A stretch of 64,000 bases of DNA from Ananas comosus (taxonomy: Eukaryota > Streptophyta > Magnoliopsida > Poales > Bromeliaceae): positions 5,361,220-5,425,219 of the forward strand of contig NC_033630.1 in the NCBI RefSeq assembly GCF_001540865.1, read 5' to 3'. Below, in pieces: positions 1 through 11,255 of the stretch. The translations under genes were made by a program, and so were the position numbers. How positions within the stretch are numbered: the stretch's first letter is position 1; each line of letters starts with the position of its first letter. A model generated the notes under the pieces. It did no database searches. It was not told the DNA's origin and worked only from the letters and a program-made list of their open reading frames with translations.

Positions 1-173
1 CCCTTCGATCACTGGGCAAATGATATCGAAAAATCACAAAATTTATTTTCTGGGTACTTCAAATACTCTAGATCAAGTCTAACGGATCCGATCGTCGATT
101 CGAAAGTCCTAACATCGAAAATGACTTGGAAGCACGGAGCGCTCTGTGCTTCCAGAAGCATACCAGACGCACT
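1..173. repeat. Foldback MITE (family FB-A), right half only
   Basis: This is the right arm of a foldback element cut off by the window edge. Its reverse complement matches the arm at 5795-5997 closely over about 170 bases, including the terminal portion with repeated gaagcac/gtgcttc motifs. It ends against a TA microsatellite (about 171-186). It has no coding capacity; short ORFs here are chance. Confidence 0.7.
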
Positions 174-185
174 ATATATATATAT

Positions 186-726
186 AGAGCTAGGCTCCTA
201 TGCTTTCGAAAGTACGCAGGCCTCCATGCTTGTAAATTTTTTTCAATAATGGGACGTTCGATTCGGCGATCGGTTCCGTTAAACATGATCTACGCTATTA
301 GAAATATCTAGAAATCAAATTTCATAATTTTTTGACTTCGTTTGCCTAGTGAACAAGTAGCCTCAAAATGAACGGCTGAAAATAAAAATCTCATAGAAAA
401 CAGTGATAAATGACTCAAATTTCAAATCGGAAGTATTGTTCTCGCTATTGATGTTAAGTAGAATTTTCTATTAAAGTTTCATATAATTTGGATACTTCTA
501 CACCGTTGAACTTAAAAACGTGTCACATCGGCCGTTAAAATAGTCATTTTTGAGACCATGTGATCGCTTGATAAATGATGTCGAAAAATTATAAAATTTG
601 GTTTCTAAATAGTTTCAATAGCATAGATTATGTCTAACGGAGCCGATCGTTAAATTGGATGTCCTATCATCGAAAACAACTTACAAGTATGGAGGCCTCC
701 GTACTTTCGAAAGCACGGGAGACGTA

Positions 727-745
<19 letters not shown>
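186..745. repeat. Foldback MITE (family FB-A), complete
   Basis: The two arms of about 190 bases are inverted copies of each other: the left begins near ggctcctatgctttcgaaag and the right ends with ctttcgaaagcacgggag. The element lies between a TA microsatellite on the left and a (CT)n(TA)n tract on the right (about 728-772). The superfamily is unassigned. The constant TA flank may be the target duplication or simply the preferred target. Confidence 0.75.

Positions 746-772
<27 letters not shown>
728..772. repeat. (CT)n(TA)n microsatellite
   Basis: A run of CT dinucleotides passes directly into a run of TA dinucleotides at the right end of the foldback element. Confidence 0.9.
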
Positions 773-1444
773 GATAATCAAATAATAAAAGAATTCCACC
801 ATTATTGTTTGACTTAAAAAATGAGTATAAATTGGAAATTAACTATATTTACATTTTTAGCATTTTGAATGATCAAATCTTCTATAAGGAGCCTATTTTT
901 TATTTAGTCCCTGCTTTTTTCTTTCCCTTTTTTTTTGCAAATGAACCCAGTAAAAGTATATTTACAAGAATGACCCTCCTCTTGTCCAAGCTTTGGATAG
1001 GAGATGCCAACTAGACAGTTTTAACAAATGCGGTAATTAATTTGCCCATTCTCCTAAATTGAGAGAACATGGCAAATGAAGTATCTGTGTTCTCTTTAAA
1101 ATCAGTTTTACGAACAACTGGATAACAACCGCTACAATCACTTTTGATCCGAGCAAATCATTTATCACGAAGGTGCTGGATCTGATCCTAGAGGTGATCC
1201 GGTTTGTCGGAGGGGGGTGGCGCGGAGGTGGCGGCAATGAGGTGCCTCGCAGGGATCGGGCAAGATCGTGGCAGGAACTGGGGTGTGCGCAAGAAAGGAG
1301 CACCATGTTACAACAAACACCAATGTTTATCCAAACAAGGTAAGTGAATTGTCCTATTAATTTAACCCAGCCTATACTTGGTACTCCCCAAAAAAAAGGG
1401 TCATTTCTATTTCTATAAATATAATTTTACTGAGGCAAATTAGA
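773..1444. other. Intergenic, no gene seen
   Basis: This is AT-rich sequence with a short GC-richer patch at about 1180-1310. No coding frame with family resemblance, splice structure or repeat boundary could be supported. Confidence 0.5.
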
Positions 1445-1453
1445 AAAAACATT

Positions 1454-3079
1454 CGTCAATTTGCATAAAAAATTCACAAATTTTGAGCTTTTACAAAATT
1501 GGGCCGTCTTTTTCAATTTTGCAGATTCGGTTCGAATTTTCAGCAAATTGACCAAAATACTCTTATTTCGTTTTCCCTCATTCTGTTTTTTTCCCAGTCC
1601 GAAGAAGGCAGCGGAGGAAGAGGCGGAAACTGCCCACCTGGCCTCTGCTCTTACTCCCTCGCCGTCGCCCTCGGTCGCGTACCCCCCACCCTCCTCACCT
1701 CCGACCTCGCTAAGGCCACACCGCGATCGTCCTTCTCCACTAGAGCAAGACGACGTCGAGGCGCAGGCTCTCCTCCTTCACCGTGCGCCGGAACATCGCG
1801 ACGTCGTCGGAAGGGGGAGGGGGGAGAGGACCTTCTCTTTTTGGGCTTGGGTGAGCTGGTAGGAGAGGTCAGCAAGGGAGGCGTCGAGGGTCTCGAGCTA
1901 GGTGCGGAGGTCGAAGACGAGGTCGTCCTTCTCAGCGAGGTGCGAGAAGCGGGCGGCCTCCGACTCCAGCCTCGAGACGCGGGCGGCCAGCGTAATGGAT
2001 GTGATCTTCCGCGCCACGTCCAACTACTCGAACGGGTCCGACGGTAGCACCGCTAGCACCTCTTCCGACAGACCGAAGTCTGGCGGGCCGCCGCCCGACT
2101 CCGCCGGCGCTGCTACTACTGTTGCTGCCGCCGCCATCACCACCACATCGTCTTCCCATCTCTCACTTCACTCTCTTTCTCTTCTCGACTGCTTTTCTCT
2201 TTGTTTTTTCGTTTTTCGGGTTCTTTTTTCTTTCTAGGAAAAATATAACAAATTTTAAAATTAGGAAAATTTGGACGGGCAAGGAGGAATGAGCAAGGAT
2301 TAGGATTTGGATAAAGATAAGGGAGATTGTATGGTTGTGATTAGTATGAGGATGAGGATGAGAGGAAAGAGGAGGAGGAAGAAGAAGAAGAGAAAAAGAA
2401 ATAGTATAAAATTCACCTAAAAAGTACAATTTTGGCGTAAAGAGTGTAACTCTCATCCTAAAAAATGATATTTCAGTCCCAAAAAGTGCAACTTTTATTT
2501 AAAACAATGCAATTTTTTTTTAAACAGTATAATTTTTTTTTAACTGTATAATTTCATCATCTTCTTCCTTCTTATATGATTTTTGGTCTTTTCTGTAGAA
2601 AATACATAATTTTTATTTTTTATGTTTTATTATTCTTATTTTTTCTCTTTATAGTTGTTTTTTTGTCACGATCTCTCCCTTTATCGCAACCATCTGACGT
2701 CGTCGGAGGCGAGCTCGCCGCCTCCGACGACGTCGCGACGTTCCAGCGCGCGGTGAAGGAGGAGAGCCTGCGCCACAACGTCGCCATGCCCTAGTGGAAA
2801 AGAAGGGTCGCGGCGCTGTCTCAGCAAGGTCGAAGGCAAGGAGGGTGGGGGGTGCGCGGGCGAGAGCGAGGGCATGAGAGCAGAGGCGAGGCAAGCAGTT
2901 TCCGCCTCAACGGAGATGCCTCCGTCGCCTTCTTTGAAGAGGAAAAAAAAAAAGGAGAGAGAAAAAAGAATAAAGGTATTTTTGGTTAGTTTGCTAAAAA
3001 TTTGGACCGAATCTGTAAAATCGAACCGACCCAATTTTGCAAAAGCTCAAAATTTGTGGATTTTCTATGCAAATTTGCC
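1454..3079. mobile_element. Pack-MULE 1 with 9-bp target duplication
   Basis: A non-autonomous Mutator-like element. The terminal inverted repeats are long (roughly 380 bases, 1454-1860 and 2690-3079). Both run inward from a tcaatttgcataaaaaat / ggcaaatttgcatagaaaat type end through a pyrimidine tract into GC-rich, gene-like sequence. The nine bases AAAAACATT occur immediately outside both ends (1445-1453 and 3080-3088), the target-duplication length expected of MULEs. The interior holds a captured gene fragment (1868-2137) and an AT-rich stretch with repeated gtgcaactttta-like words that recur in the related element at 6142-7419. No transposase is present. Confidence 0.88.
1868..2137 (-). 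pseudogene. Captured fragment of an At4g15545-like gene (antisense in Pack-MULE 1)
   Basis: From an ATG at 2137 the minus strand reads 90 codons in one frame, broken by two stops. Recognisable words are PDFGLSEEVLAVLPSDPFE, LDVARKITSITLAARVSRLE and LAEKDDLVFDLR. These are the start of the conserved N-terminal region and the coiled coil of the plant At4g15545-like family, whose function I do not know. The first stop replaces the residue between FE and LDVARK, where the family has Gln; the second lies in the coiled coil. It is much shorter than the parent protein and unlikely to be translated, but could give antisense or small RNA against the parent. Family name is from memory. Confidence 0.72.
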
Positions 3080-3159
3080 AAAAACATTATAGAGAGGGCT
3101 AAATGCAAAAAAAAAAAAAAATCGTACTATCAAAAGATGAAAATTAGCCTAATGGGTTT

Positions 3160-4300
3160 GTTGATGCCAAAAAAATTATGCGAGAACGGTTGAGAAGTGG
3201 GCCATAACTTACGTGATCATAGCTACAGCACTCCCCTCACTATTAAAACCGATCAATAATGTGGGCTGAGAAGACATCATTATAAATAGTAATTCCGAAG
3301 CCTGTATTTATCGTTTATCGTTTTTCTATGAGTTGTTTATTTGTAATTCTTTTACTTTTTTTTCATTTACTATCTTTTCTAAGAGTAATTTGTAGAGTAG
3401 ATTTTCCTTCGAGATCGTACGTCATGGTAGCGTACCCTCTTTTGTAAATATTTTATGATTTTGAGCAATATATGAGCTTCTTGGCTTTTCAGCCGAACCA
3501 AAAATTTCTGTACAATCCGTACACTCGGCTGATCCAGCCGAACCGAGTTTTTTATGTTGAACCCAACTCGGTTGATCCGATCCTTCATCAACCGAATCAC
3601 TTGATCCGTAATGGGCGCAAACTTCGAGGGGCATCATTCGCAGCCGTTTCATCTCCTCACATGTTTCTTGAAGGAGGATCTTTGGCCGAATTTTCCAACC
3701 GGTGAATCGATCAAAGATCCTCCTTCAAGAAATGTGTGAGGAGATAAAACGGCTGCGAATGATGACTCTCGAAGTTTGCGCCCACCACGGATCAAGTGAT
3801 TCGGTTGATGACGGATCAGATTAATCGAGTTCGGTTCAACACAAAAACTTCGGTTCGGCTGGATCAGCCGAGTGTACGAATTGCACGGGGATTTCTGGTT
3901 CAACTGAAAAGGCAAAAAGCCAAAAAGCTAATATATTTCTCAAAATCAGAAAATGTTTACAAAAGAGGGTACGCTACCATGACGTACGATTTCAAAGGAA
4001 AATCTACTCTACAAACTGTTCTTAGAAAAGACAGTAAATGCGAAAAAAGTAAAAAATTTACAAATAGACTATTCTTAGAAAAACGATAAATGTAAAAAGT
4101 GGAAAGTAAAAAATGCAATGGTCTTCTCATTTATGGAAGAGAAAGATTCCTTTTGCAAGCTTCAGAATTACTATTTATAATAATGTCTTCTTAGCCCACA
4201 TTATTGATTGGATTTAATAGTGAGGAAATGCTATAGCCATAATTGCGTAAGTTACGCCCCACTTCTCAACCGTTCCGCCTAATTTTTTTTTGGCATCAAC
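3160..4300. mobile_element. Long foldback (near-palindromic) element
   Basis: Almost the whole 1.14 kb is one inverted repeat. The ends are gttgatgccaaaaaaa and its complement ttttttttggcatcaac, followed on each side by a matching block containing gaacggttgag. The arms meet near 3705-3715, where tgaaggaggatctttgg is mirrored by ccaaagatcctcc-type sequence. No clear target duplication was found and there is no coding capacity. It ends about 230 bases upstream of the ATG of the glycosyltransferase gene, so it forms part of that gene's promoter region. Confidence 0.75.
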
Positions 4301-4472
4301 AGAGTCAAATTGTTTCGGTTCATTTTTTTCTTATTATTCGGGTTAATTCGGTACAAAATTTCAAAACCGTTGACAATCGCCAATTAAATAAAAAACATCC
4401 GAGCTCTCCCATCCGGACAAGTAACCCTAGTAGACTCCGTCAGGGCTTCTTAATTGCCCTCTCCTTCCTCGA

Positions 4473-4480
4473 TTTATAAG
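4473..4480 (+). promoter_or_regulatory. Probable TATA box of the glycosyltransferase gene
   Basis: The word tttataag lies about 50 bases before the ATG at 4531 and is followed by a purine-rich stretch (agaagaaaaagaaag) typical of a short plant 5' leader. Confidence 0.45.
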
Positions 4481-4530
4481 CAAGCGGAGAAGAAAAAGAA
4501 AGAGAGAACAAAAAGAAAGAAAAAGGAAAA

Positions 4531-5493
4531 ATGACTACTTCTCTCTGTAATCAATCTCCTCCCACAACAAACCTCCTCGTCCTCATCATCCCTTTAGAAT
4601 TGCTACTTCTTACATTCATTTTCCTCTACCCAAATGACTTGAAAATCCAGTCCTACTTATCGGCCTGCCGCGCTGCCGCACCGGCCTCAGCCGTCTCCGA
4701 CTTCATAGGCATAGGCCCGGTCGCAGTGAAGCCGGACTTCCGTCTCCTCATCGGAGTCCTCACACATCCCGACAGCTACGAGCGCCGGCAGCTCGTCCGC
4801 CTTGTGTACTCCCTGAAGCCGCCTGGCCTCGCCGCCCACATCGACGTCCGCTTCGTCTTCTGCAACCTGACGTCGGATGAGCAGGAGGTGCTCGTCGCCC
4901 TAGAAATCATGCTCCACGACGACATCATCATCCTGGACTGCAGGGAGAACATGAACTTCGGCAAGACGTACCACTACTTCTCCAGCCTCCCAAAACTACT
5001 CGACAGGAGCAGCGGTGGCGGCCGGCCTTACGATTACGTGATGAAGATGGACGACGACACCTACTTTCGGCTTGACAGCCTGGCGGAGTCACTGAGGGGC
5101 AAGCCGAGGGAGGACATGTACTACGGGCTGGAGATACCGTGCAAGGGCGAGAAGTTCCCGCCGTTTCCGGCGCCGTTCATGACGGGGATGGGGTACGTGC
5201 TGTCGTGGGACCTGGTGGAGTGGGTGGCGGCGTCGGAGATCGCGCGCAACCACACGATCGGGCCGGAGGACATGCTGGTGGGGATGTGGCTGAGCATGGG
5301 GGGCAGAGGGAAGAACTGGTACGGCATGGGGAGGGCCATGTACAACTACAAAGGATGGAATGAATCAACCAACTGTTTCCGGCACGAGTTGGCTCCGGAC
5401 ACCGTCGCCGTGCACATGCTCAAGAACAATTCCAGGTGGGCCAACACGTTGAGATACTTCAATGTCACCCGCGGCCTGAATCCCGGCCCCTAA
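4531..5493 (+). CDS. GT31-type glycosyltransferase (beta-1,3-galactosyltransferase-like), single exon
   Basis: Predicted Golgi type II membrane enzyme of 320 residues that would transfer a hexose from a nucleotide sugar; acceptor unknown. A short cytosolic tail is followed by one hydrophobic segment at about residues 15-33. The lumenal domain contains the metal/nucleotide-binding motif KMDDDTYFRL (DDD at 174-176) and the GPEDMLVGMW motif (E246, D247), both standard in GT31. Four N-glycosylation sequons are visible (NHT, NES, NNS, NVT) towards the C-terminus. There is no intron; the coding sequence is strongly GC-biased against AT-rich surroundings, common for monocot intronless genes. The ATG is the first in frame and follows a purine-rich leader. 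The closest functional class within GT31 cannot be chosen from sequence alone. Confidence 0.9.
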   Translation: MTTSLCNQSPPTTNLLVLIIPLELLLLTFIFLYPNDLKIQSYLSACRAAAPASAVSDFIGIGPVAVKPDFRLLIGVLTHPDSYERRQLVRLVYSLKPPGLAAHIDVRFVFCNLTSDEQEVLVALEIMLHDDIIILDCRENMNFGKTYHYFSSLPKLLDRSSGGGRPYDYVMKMDDDTYFRLDSLAESLRGKPREDMYYGLEIPCKGEKFPPFPAPFMTGMGYVLSWDLVEWVAASEIARNHTIGPEDMLVGMWLSMGGRGKNWYGMGRAMYNYKGWNESTNCFRHELAPDTVAVHMLKNNSRWANTLRYFNVTRGLNPGP

Positions 5494-5673
5494 TTAACAC
5501 TTCTTGATTAATTAAGTGCTCCTATTATTTATTCACTTCTTTAATTTTCCACTCTTTAATTTTCGTCTTGTCCTGTCTAGGCACATGGTTCATGAGCTGA
5601 ATCATAATTCTTGTATCGCCTAGCTTGCTAGTTTGAATAGATATTTTTGTTATTATATATATAATTTTTTTAT
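5494..5673 (+). other. 3' region of the glycosyltransferase gene
   Basis: AT-rich sequence directly after the stop codon, probably the 3' UTR and its polyadenylation region. It ends at the first base of a MULE terminal repeat. Confidence 0.4.
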
Positions 5674-5794
5674 GGCCAATTTGCATAAAAAATTACTAGT
5701 TTTCAGCTTTTATAAAATTAGACCGTCTTTTTGGATTTTACAGATTCAGGTCTGATTTTCAGAAAACCGACAAAAATACTCTTGTTCCCTTTTA
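5674..5794. mobile_element. MULE left terminal repeat (isolated)
   Basis: The sequence beginning ggccaatttgcataaaaaat matches the ends of the other MULEs in this window but stops after about 120 bases, where a foldback arm starts. The nine bases before it (TTTTTTTAT) match the nine bases after the right MULE end at 10224 (TTTTTCTAT) at eight of nine positions. It may therefore be the true left end of that element. Confidence 0.6.
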
Positions 5795-5997
5795 GTGCGT
5801 CTGGGGTGCTTTCGGAAGCACGGAGCGCTCCGTGCTTCCACTTTGTTTTCGATGTTGGGACTTTCAAATCGACGATCGGCTCCGTTAGACTTGATCTAGA
5901 GTATTTGAAGTATTTAGAAAATAAATTTTGCGATTTTTCGATATCATTTGCCTAGTGATCGAAGGGGCTCAAAATCAATAATTTTAACGGCCGTGGT
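5795..5997. repeat. Foldback MITE (family FB-A), left arm, truncated at an n
   Basis: This is close to the reverse complement of 1-173. The arm is cut at the single n at 5998 and its partner arm is absent, so the element is either truncated or interrupted by an assembly join. Confidence 0.7.
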
Positions 5998-6141
5998 NAA
6001 ATTTAGTTGGGCATATTTTGTAGGACAATAAATATTGTCACATAGCATTTTTTACAAACCTGAGATAAAGATTAAATATTATTTGACCGTACATATTTCA
6101 ATTGTCCTATAAAACATAATTGAAAAAAAAGAAAATTCTAA

Positions 6142-7419
6142 GGCCAATTTGCATAAAAAATTCACTAGTTTAAGCTTTTGCAAAGATAGCTCGCCTTTTT
6201 GGATTTTGCAAATTCAAAATGGGTTTTCAATAAATTGACCAAAATATACTTGATCCCTTTTCTCTCCTCTTTTTTTTTTTTTTTTTTTTTTTTTCTCTCT
6301 CGTTTTTTTTTATCCCCAAAAGGGCGGCGGAGGCGGAGGCGGCCCCGGCCCGCCTCGCCTCTGTCCGGCGCACCCTCACCCTCACTCTCACCCGCACACC
6401 CTCCCCCGCCTTCCTCGCCTCCGACCCCGCCAACGCGTTGATCCTCCTCCATCGCCTCCCCAGCTCTTTACAATAGTAAAGATGCTAACGCTGTGTCCTC
6501 TTTCTCTTCTTTTTTTCTTTCATTCTTTTTTTCTCTCTTCGACCCCTCTCCATCATCTCCGCGATTCTTCACGACGGTAACAAAGACAGCGCCGCGTTCT
6601 CTTACACCGCCTTCGTCGGCGCAGACATTAACATCGGCGCCGGAGAAGGAGGACTCAGAGCGAGCGCGGGTAAAAGCGGAGCCAAGAAAAAAATATAAAA
6701 AATAAATAAAATAAAATAAAATAAAATAAAAAGAATAAAGAATAAAATATAGAAAATATTTTTTTCTACAAAAAAAAAAGAATCAGAGAGAAAAGTAGAA
6801 GACGATGAAGATGCACTATTTCAGAGGAACGTTGCACTGTTTTAAAGAAAAATTACATTTTTCTGAATGAAAGTTGCACCCTTTGAACGAAATTTGCATT
6901 CTTTGGGCGAAAATTACACTGTTTCTCCTCTTCCTCTACACAAAAACAAAGAGGAAGGAGGAGGAGAAAGAGGAGAAACAGTATAATTTTCGCCCAAAGA
7001 GTACAATTAAGTTTCGTTAAAAGAGTGCAACTTTTATTCAAAGAAGTGTAATTTTTCTTAAAACAATGCAACATTCCTCTGAAATAGTGCATTTTCATCA
7101 TCTTCTTCTTTTATCTCTGATTCTTTATTTTTCTTGTAGAAAAAAATATTTTTCTTTATATTTTATTCTGTATTTTTTTATTTTATTTATTTTCTATATT
7201 TTTTTTCTTGGCTCCGCTCTTACCCGCGCTCGCTCCGAGTCCTCTTTCTTCGACACCGATGTCGAAGCTTGTACCAGCTAAGGCGGAGTAAGAGAATGTG
7301 GCGCTGTCTTCGTTATCGTCGTGGAGGCAGTAGAGGAGGATTGAAGAGAAAAAAAAAAAAAGAATGTCGTGGCGCGGTCTCAGCGAGGTCAGAGGTGAGG
7401 AAAGAGGGGGGTGCGCGGG
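6142..7419. mobile_element. MULE 2, left part (long foldback)
   Basis: Starts with the MULE end ggccaatttgcataaaaaat, then a T tract and GC-rich sequence containing ggcggaggcggaggcgg. From about 6470 to 7419 the element is a large inverted repeat centred near 6950, where gtgcaactttcattc-like words are mirrored. The right arm breaks off at 7419, where a solo LTR begins, and resumes at 9971 in perfect register. No transposase frame is present. The nine bases to its left (AAATTCTAA) do not match those after 10224. Confidence 0.7.
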
Positions 7420-9965
7420 TGTCATGCTCTGGCACCGCCACTTTGGTCGGATTCGGGCGCGCACACAGACCGTCGAACGGATAGAGTTTCCCCTATCCGC
7501 CCAGGACATCACAATCAATACAATTCAATAGGCTCCATTCAGGAACAGAATGTATACACAGATTGTATAAGGAGGCATCATAAACATAAACTAATACGCT
7601 ATTACAAGCATTCACTTTACATTCACATTTACATTACATTTAATTATATTTTTCCAAATACAATCAACTTTATTGAAATTTTATTTCTTTTTTTTCTTTT
7701 CTATACCCTATGCTACAATGACCCAGGGTACATTTATCTCGGATCACAAGTGGTAAAGCGCTATCTACCGAGCTACGCCCTCTTCTCGCGCCGCCGCGCC
7801 GCTCACGTGAGGACCTAAAAAACATGAGGGTAAGAATTATAAACATAGTTCCCAGTAAGTATGACCACCCGAGGGAAGAGCTCGACCCACCAGATCCAAA
7901 GGAGGCAATATAAGCAGATTAATCCAATAGATAAGCAGATAATTATACTATGTGCCATATGCGAGTAATAAAAACATCCATACTTATGTCTCAACGAAAT
8001 GCAATAATGAAATCTATGCCAGTAGGTATTTCTTTTCTACTTTTTATTTGACAATCGATTGCATATTCAACCAGCTCATAAGGTTTCTCTTACCTTAGCC
8101 AAGCTATATCACCTGACTCGATCTTGAGTCAATCATCCACAGCTTATCGCCTTACTTGAATTAGCTACCTGGCGGCAAAATCATAGCACACACCGAACAA
8201 CGGCTTAAGTCGCATGGCGGTGTAATCCTTTACTTGACTTAGCCATCTGGCGGCAAAATCGACGCACATGCCGAACAATGGCTCAAGTCACTGGGCGGCA
8301 AAATCATCGCACACACCCCGGGTATCCAACCTTCGACGGCGAAATCGTCACACACGCCTAAGCTGACACCGAAATCCATCTGGCGGCGAAATCGTCGCAC
8401 ACATCGAGTTCCGATACCAAAACCATTAGATGTGCACATCATTTTCCATTCCAAGTCTCAAGGGTTCATCATTTTCCCTATGTTGTCAACCTCTCTAGGT
8501 TTATAGTCATATGTCCAAGTGGCCATCCTACCACTATATTGTCCAATCTATGTTCAATGATACTAGGTTCAATGACGTTTCCACCTAGATTCACTCAACT
8601 CTAGGTTTAATGACATTCCAATACAAGTGGTCTTCTTACCACTACATTTTCCAATTCCTATATTCAACAACATTAGGTTCAATACTCGATCACATTCTTT
8701 CCAGTCCTAGTTGTTCACACCTAGGATTCATAGTTTCTATGACATCTAGTCCATTGATTTTCCACTTGTCGAATCCTCTAATTATCCTAGAGTTCATCGA
8801 CCTATGTTCAATGTTCATACCTAGGCATACATTTATATATCCTATATGTTTTCACATGCCTATGTCATCATCATCCAATGCAAGGTAATTCCATCTAGCA
8901 ACATATGATTTATACATCTATATTTATAACATATAACCTACCATACATACATGCATCAATGAGTAATACAAATATTAAACTTTACTCTTTGGCATGAAAG
9001 TGATCTAATCACTTCGGTGAAGCATAACCCACCTCACAATGCTTTCGATTGCTTGCAGACACTTGCAATCGGACACCCGCGGCCAACGTCACCCGATTCG
9101 GCTCGATACGCGAAATTGACCACCGAACGCCCGTCGATTTCAAAATCAAAGTTGCCTAGGGCTCTCCTCTAACCTTCAATTAGAGAACTAGAGGATCAAT
9201 TTGGGGCTCTCCTCTAATCTTCAATTAGAGAACTAGAGGATCAATTTGATTCAAAACCTCAAAACCCCAAAACCCCCAATTCTAACCCTAAATTTCAATT
9301 TCTCTAAAAATATCTCAAAATCTATGGAGAAATCTTGATTAAACAAATGTAGAATCATCTAGGAAACTAAAATCTCAATTCTTAAAAGGATTTAGCAAAA
9401 CCCTAGCCTTAAATCCCAAGATCTCACCTTTGCCACAATCTCCCCAAGCTTCTTGTTGCTCCAAGAAGCTTGCTCCACTCCCCCAAGCCCTTGCCCAAGA
9501 TCAATCCCACCAAAATCTTCCAAGTTTTGGAGATTTCTTGAGAGAGAAAGTGGAGAGAAGAGAGGGAGAGAAAGAGAGAAAGTGAGGGAGTGAGTGGGGG
9601 AGAAGAAGAGCCCTAGTTCTTTTAACCATTTTCCCTCCACCAAAATTACCAAAATACCCTTAATCTAGGTTGTTAGCGCGCGCAAGTTCCGGAATCTGGC
9701 TTTAGGCTCTGGAACCCGTAGCTCAATTTTCATGCAGCGCAATCAAGTTCCAGAACTTGGGTTCAATTTTCGAAACCCGAAAGTCCATAGCTCAAAAAAC
9801 ACAATTTCTAAAAATTCTCACTTTCGCTCCTTGAAGCTCTGATCCACTTCTAATCATTCTAAAATCTTCAAATCTCATTTTTAAGCATATTTAAATTATT
9901 TCTCAATTGTATTTTGTCCAATTGGTATAAGTTTAGTATAATGCTTCAAAACTCGATACCTTACA
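7420..9965 (-). mobile_element. Solo LTR, probably gypsy type, inserted in MULE 2
   Basis: On the minus strand the segment begins TGTAAGGTATCGAG and ends GCCAGAGCATGACA, the TG...CA boundary of an LTR. It is flanked by GCGGG (7415-7419) and GCAGG (9966-9970), a 5-bp target duplication with one mismatch. Removing it restores a continuous MULE arm. There is no internal coding region. It contains repeated ggcggcaaaatcatcgcacac words (about 8160-8420) and a 45-base tandem duplication at about 9160-9250. Assignment to gypsy rests on its 2.5-kb length and general look only. Confidence 0.75.
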
Positions 9966-9970
9966 GCAGG

Positions 9971-10224
9971 CGAGGGTGAGGGTGCGCGAGATAGAGGTAA
10001 GGCGGGCCGCCTCCGCCTCCGCCTCCGCCTCCGCCTCCGCCGCCCTCTTGGGAGAGAAAGAAAAAAAAAAGAACGAGAGAAAAAAAAAAAAAAGAGGAAA
10101 AAGAAAAGGGAATAAGGATATTTTGGTCAGTTTTCTGAAAATCCGGCCCAAATCTACAAAATCCAAAAAGGCGGCCTACTTTTGCAAAAGCTCAAAACTA
10201 ATAGATTTTTTATGCAAATTGGCC
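9971..10224. mobile_element. MULE 2, right terminal repeat
   Basis: Continues the arm interrupted at 7419 (cgagggtgagggtgcgcgag, then GCC/TCC repeats) and ends ...atgcaaattggcc, the inverted form of the other MULE ends. The following nine bases are TTTTTCTAT. Confidence 0.8.
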
Positions 10225-10379
10225 TTTTTCTATTATTATATAAGTAATTATTTCGCCGGGAAGTAATAAATTGGATGCTGATTGAAATTTTTTTCTTTCG
10301 AAGTGAAATGCTTGTAGGATCAAAATTTTATACAATGTTGTTTACTCATTCTACAATTGGATTATATATAGAGAGAGAG

Positions 10380-10914
10380 TAGGGCTACTATACTTTTATG
10401 AGTATAGAGCCCTTCGTACTCATAAGTTGTTTTCGATGATGTAGCTTCCGAATCGACGATCCACCTCATTAAATATGATTTAGAGTATTTGAACCTTCTA
10501 AAAAATAAATTTTGTAATTTTTCGAAATCATAATAAAGTCCATCAAACGGGTATAAAATGAATGGTCAAAATCGAACGACGTCCTAAAAATGGATTGTCG
10601 GATCCTTCAATTTAAGATCAGAGTTATTGATCTCTATCTAAATATTGAATAGAATTTTCTATCAAAAGTTCGACCGATTTTGATTCTTTTATACCACTAA
10701 ACTAGCATGTATTCCATACCGGCTGTTAAAAATTATCAATTTTGAAATCTTTTGATCGTATGGTAAATGATTTCAAAAAATTATAAAATTTGATTTCTAG
10801 AAGTTTTAAATGCTCTAAATAACGATTAACGGTATGGATCGTCGACTCAGAAACTTTATCATTGAAAACGACTTATAGTATGAAGGCGATCATACTCATA
10901 AGAGTATAATAGCC

Positions 10915-10916
<2 letters not shown>
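10380..10916. repeat. Foldback MITE (family FB-A related)
   Basis: Inverted arms run from ctactatacttttatgagta on the left to actcataagagtataatagc on the right, and share internal words (cgacgatcc, taaaattt) with the FB-A copies at 186-745. Flanked by GA and TA microsatellites. Confidence 0.65.

Positions 10917-10956
<40 letters not shown>
10917..10956. repeat. (TA)n microsatellite
   Basis: About 40 bases of alternating TA between two MITEs. Confidence 0.9.
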
Positions 10957-10958
<2 letters not shown>

Positions 10959-11177
10959 CTAGAATACTATTAATAGCACCAATGACTTGGTGCTATTAAG
11001 TTTTCTACCCTTGAATTAAAAGATGTGCTGTTAGGATGATGTGGGCCCCTTAGGGTTTAGTGGGCGGTTAGTTGAATAGTATAATCGAACGGATGAAAAT
11101 GATAAAAGAGGTAAATCTAACAGCAGAAAACTTGATAGTACCAAATGCTTCGTGCTATCGATAGCATCCCAGCCGGA
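10957..11177. repeat. Small MITE (family FB-B), about 220 bp
   Basis: Related at roughly 80-90 percent by eye to the reverse complement of 50774-50997. The ends carry the palindromic hairpin word gctatcgatagc on one side and ctattaatag on the other. Flanked by TA microsatellites. Confidence 0.7.
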
Positions 11178-11178
11178 C

Positions 11179-11253
<75 letters not shown>
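11178..11253. repeat. (TA)n(GA)n microsatellite
   Basis: A run of TA followed by about 50 bases of GA. ORFs reading Tyr-Ile or Arg-Glu repeats here are artefacts. Confidence 0.92.

Positions 11254-11255
<2 letters not shown>

Noticed and set aside
7735..7800. tRNA-like words (agctcggtagatagcgc on minus)
   Set aside because: No cloverleaf could be completed and the site is inside a solo LTR.
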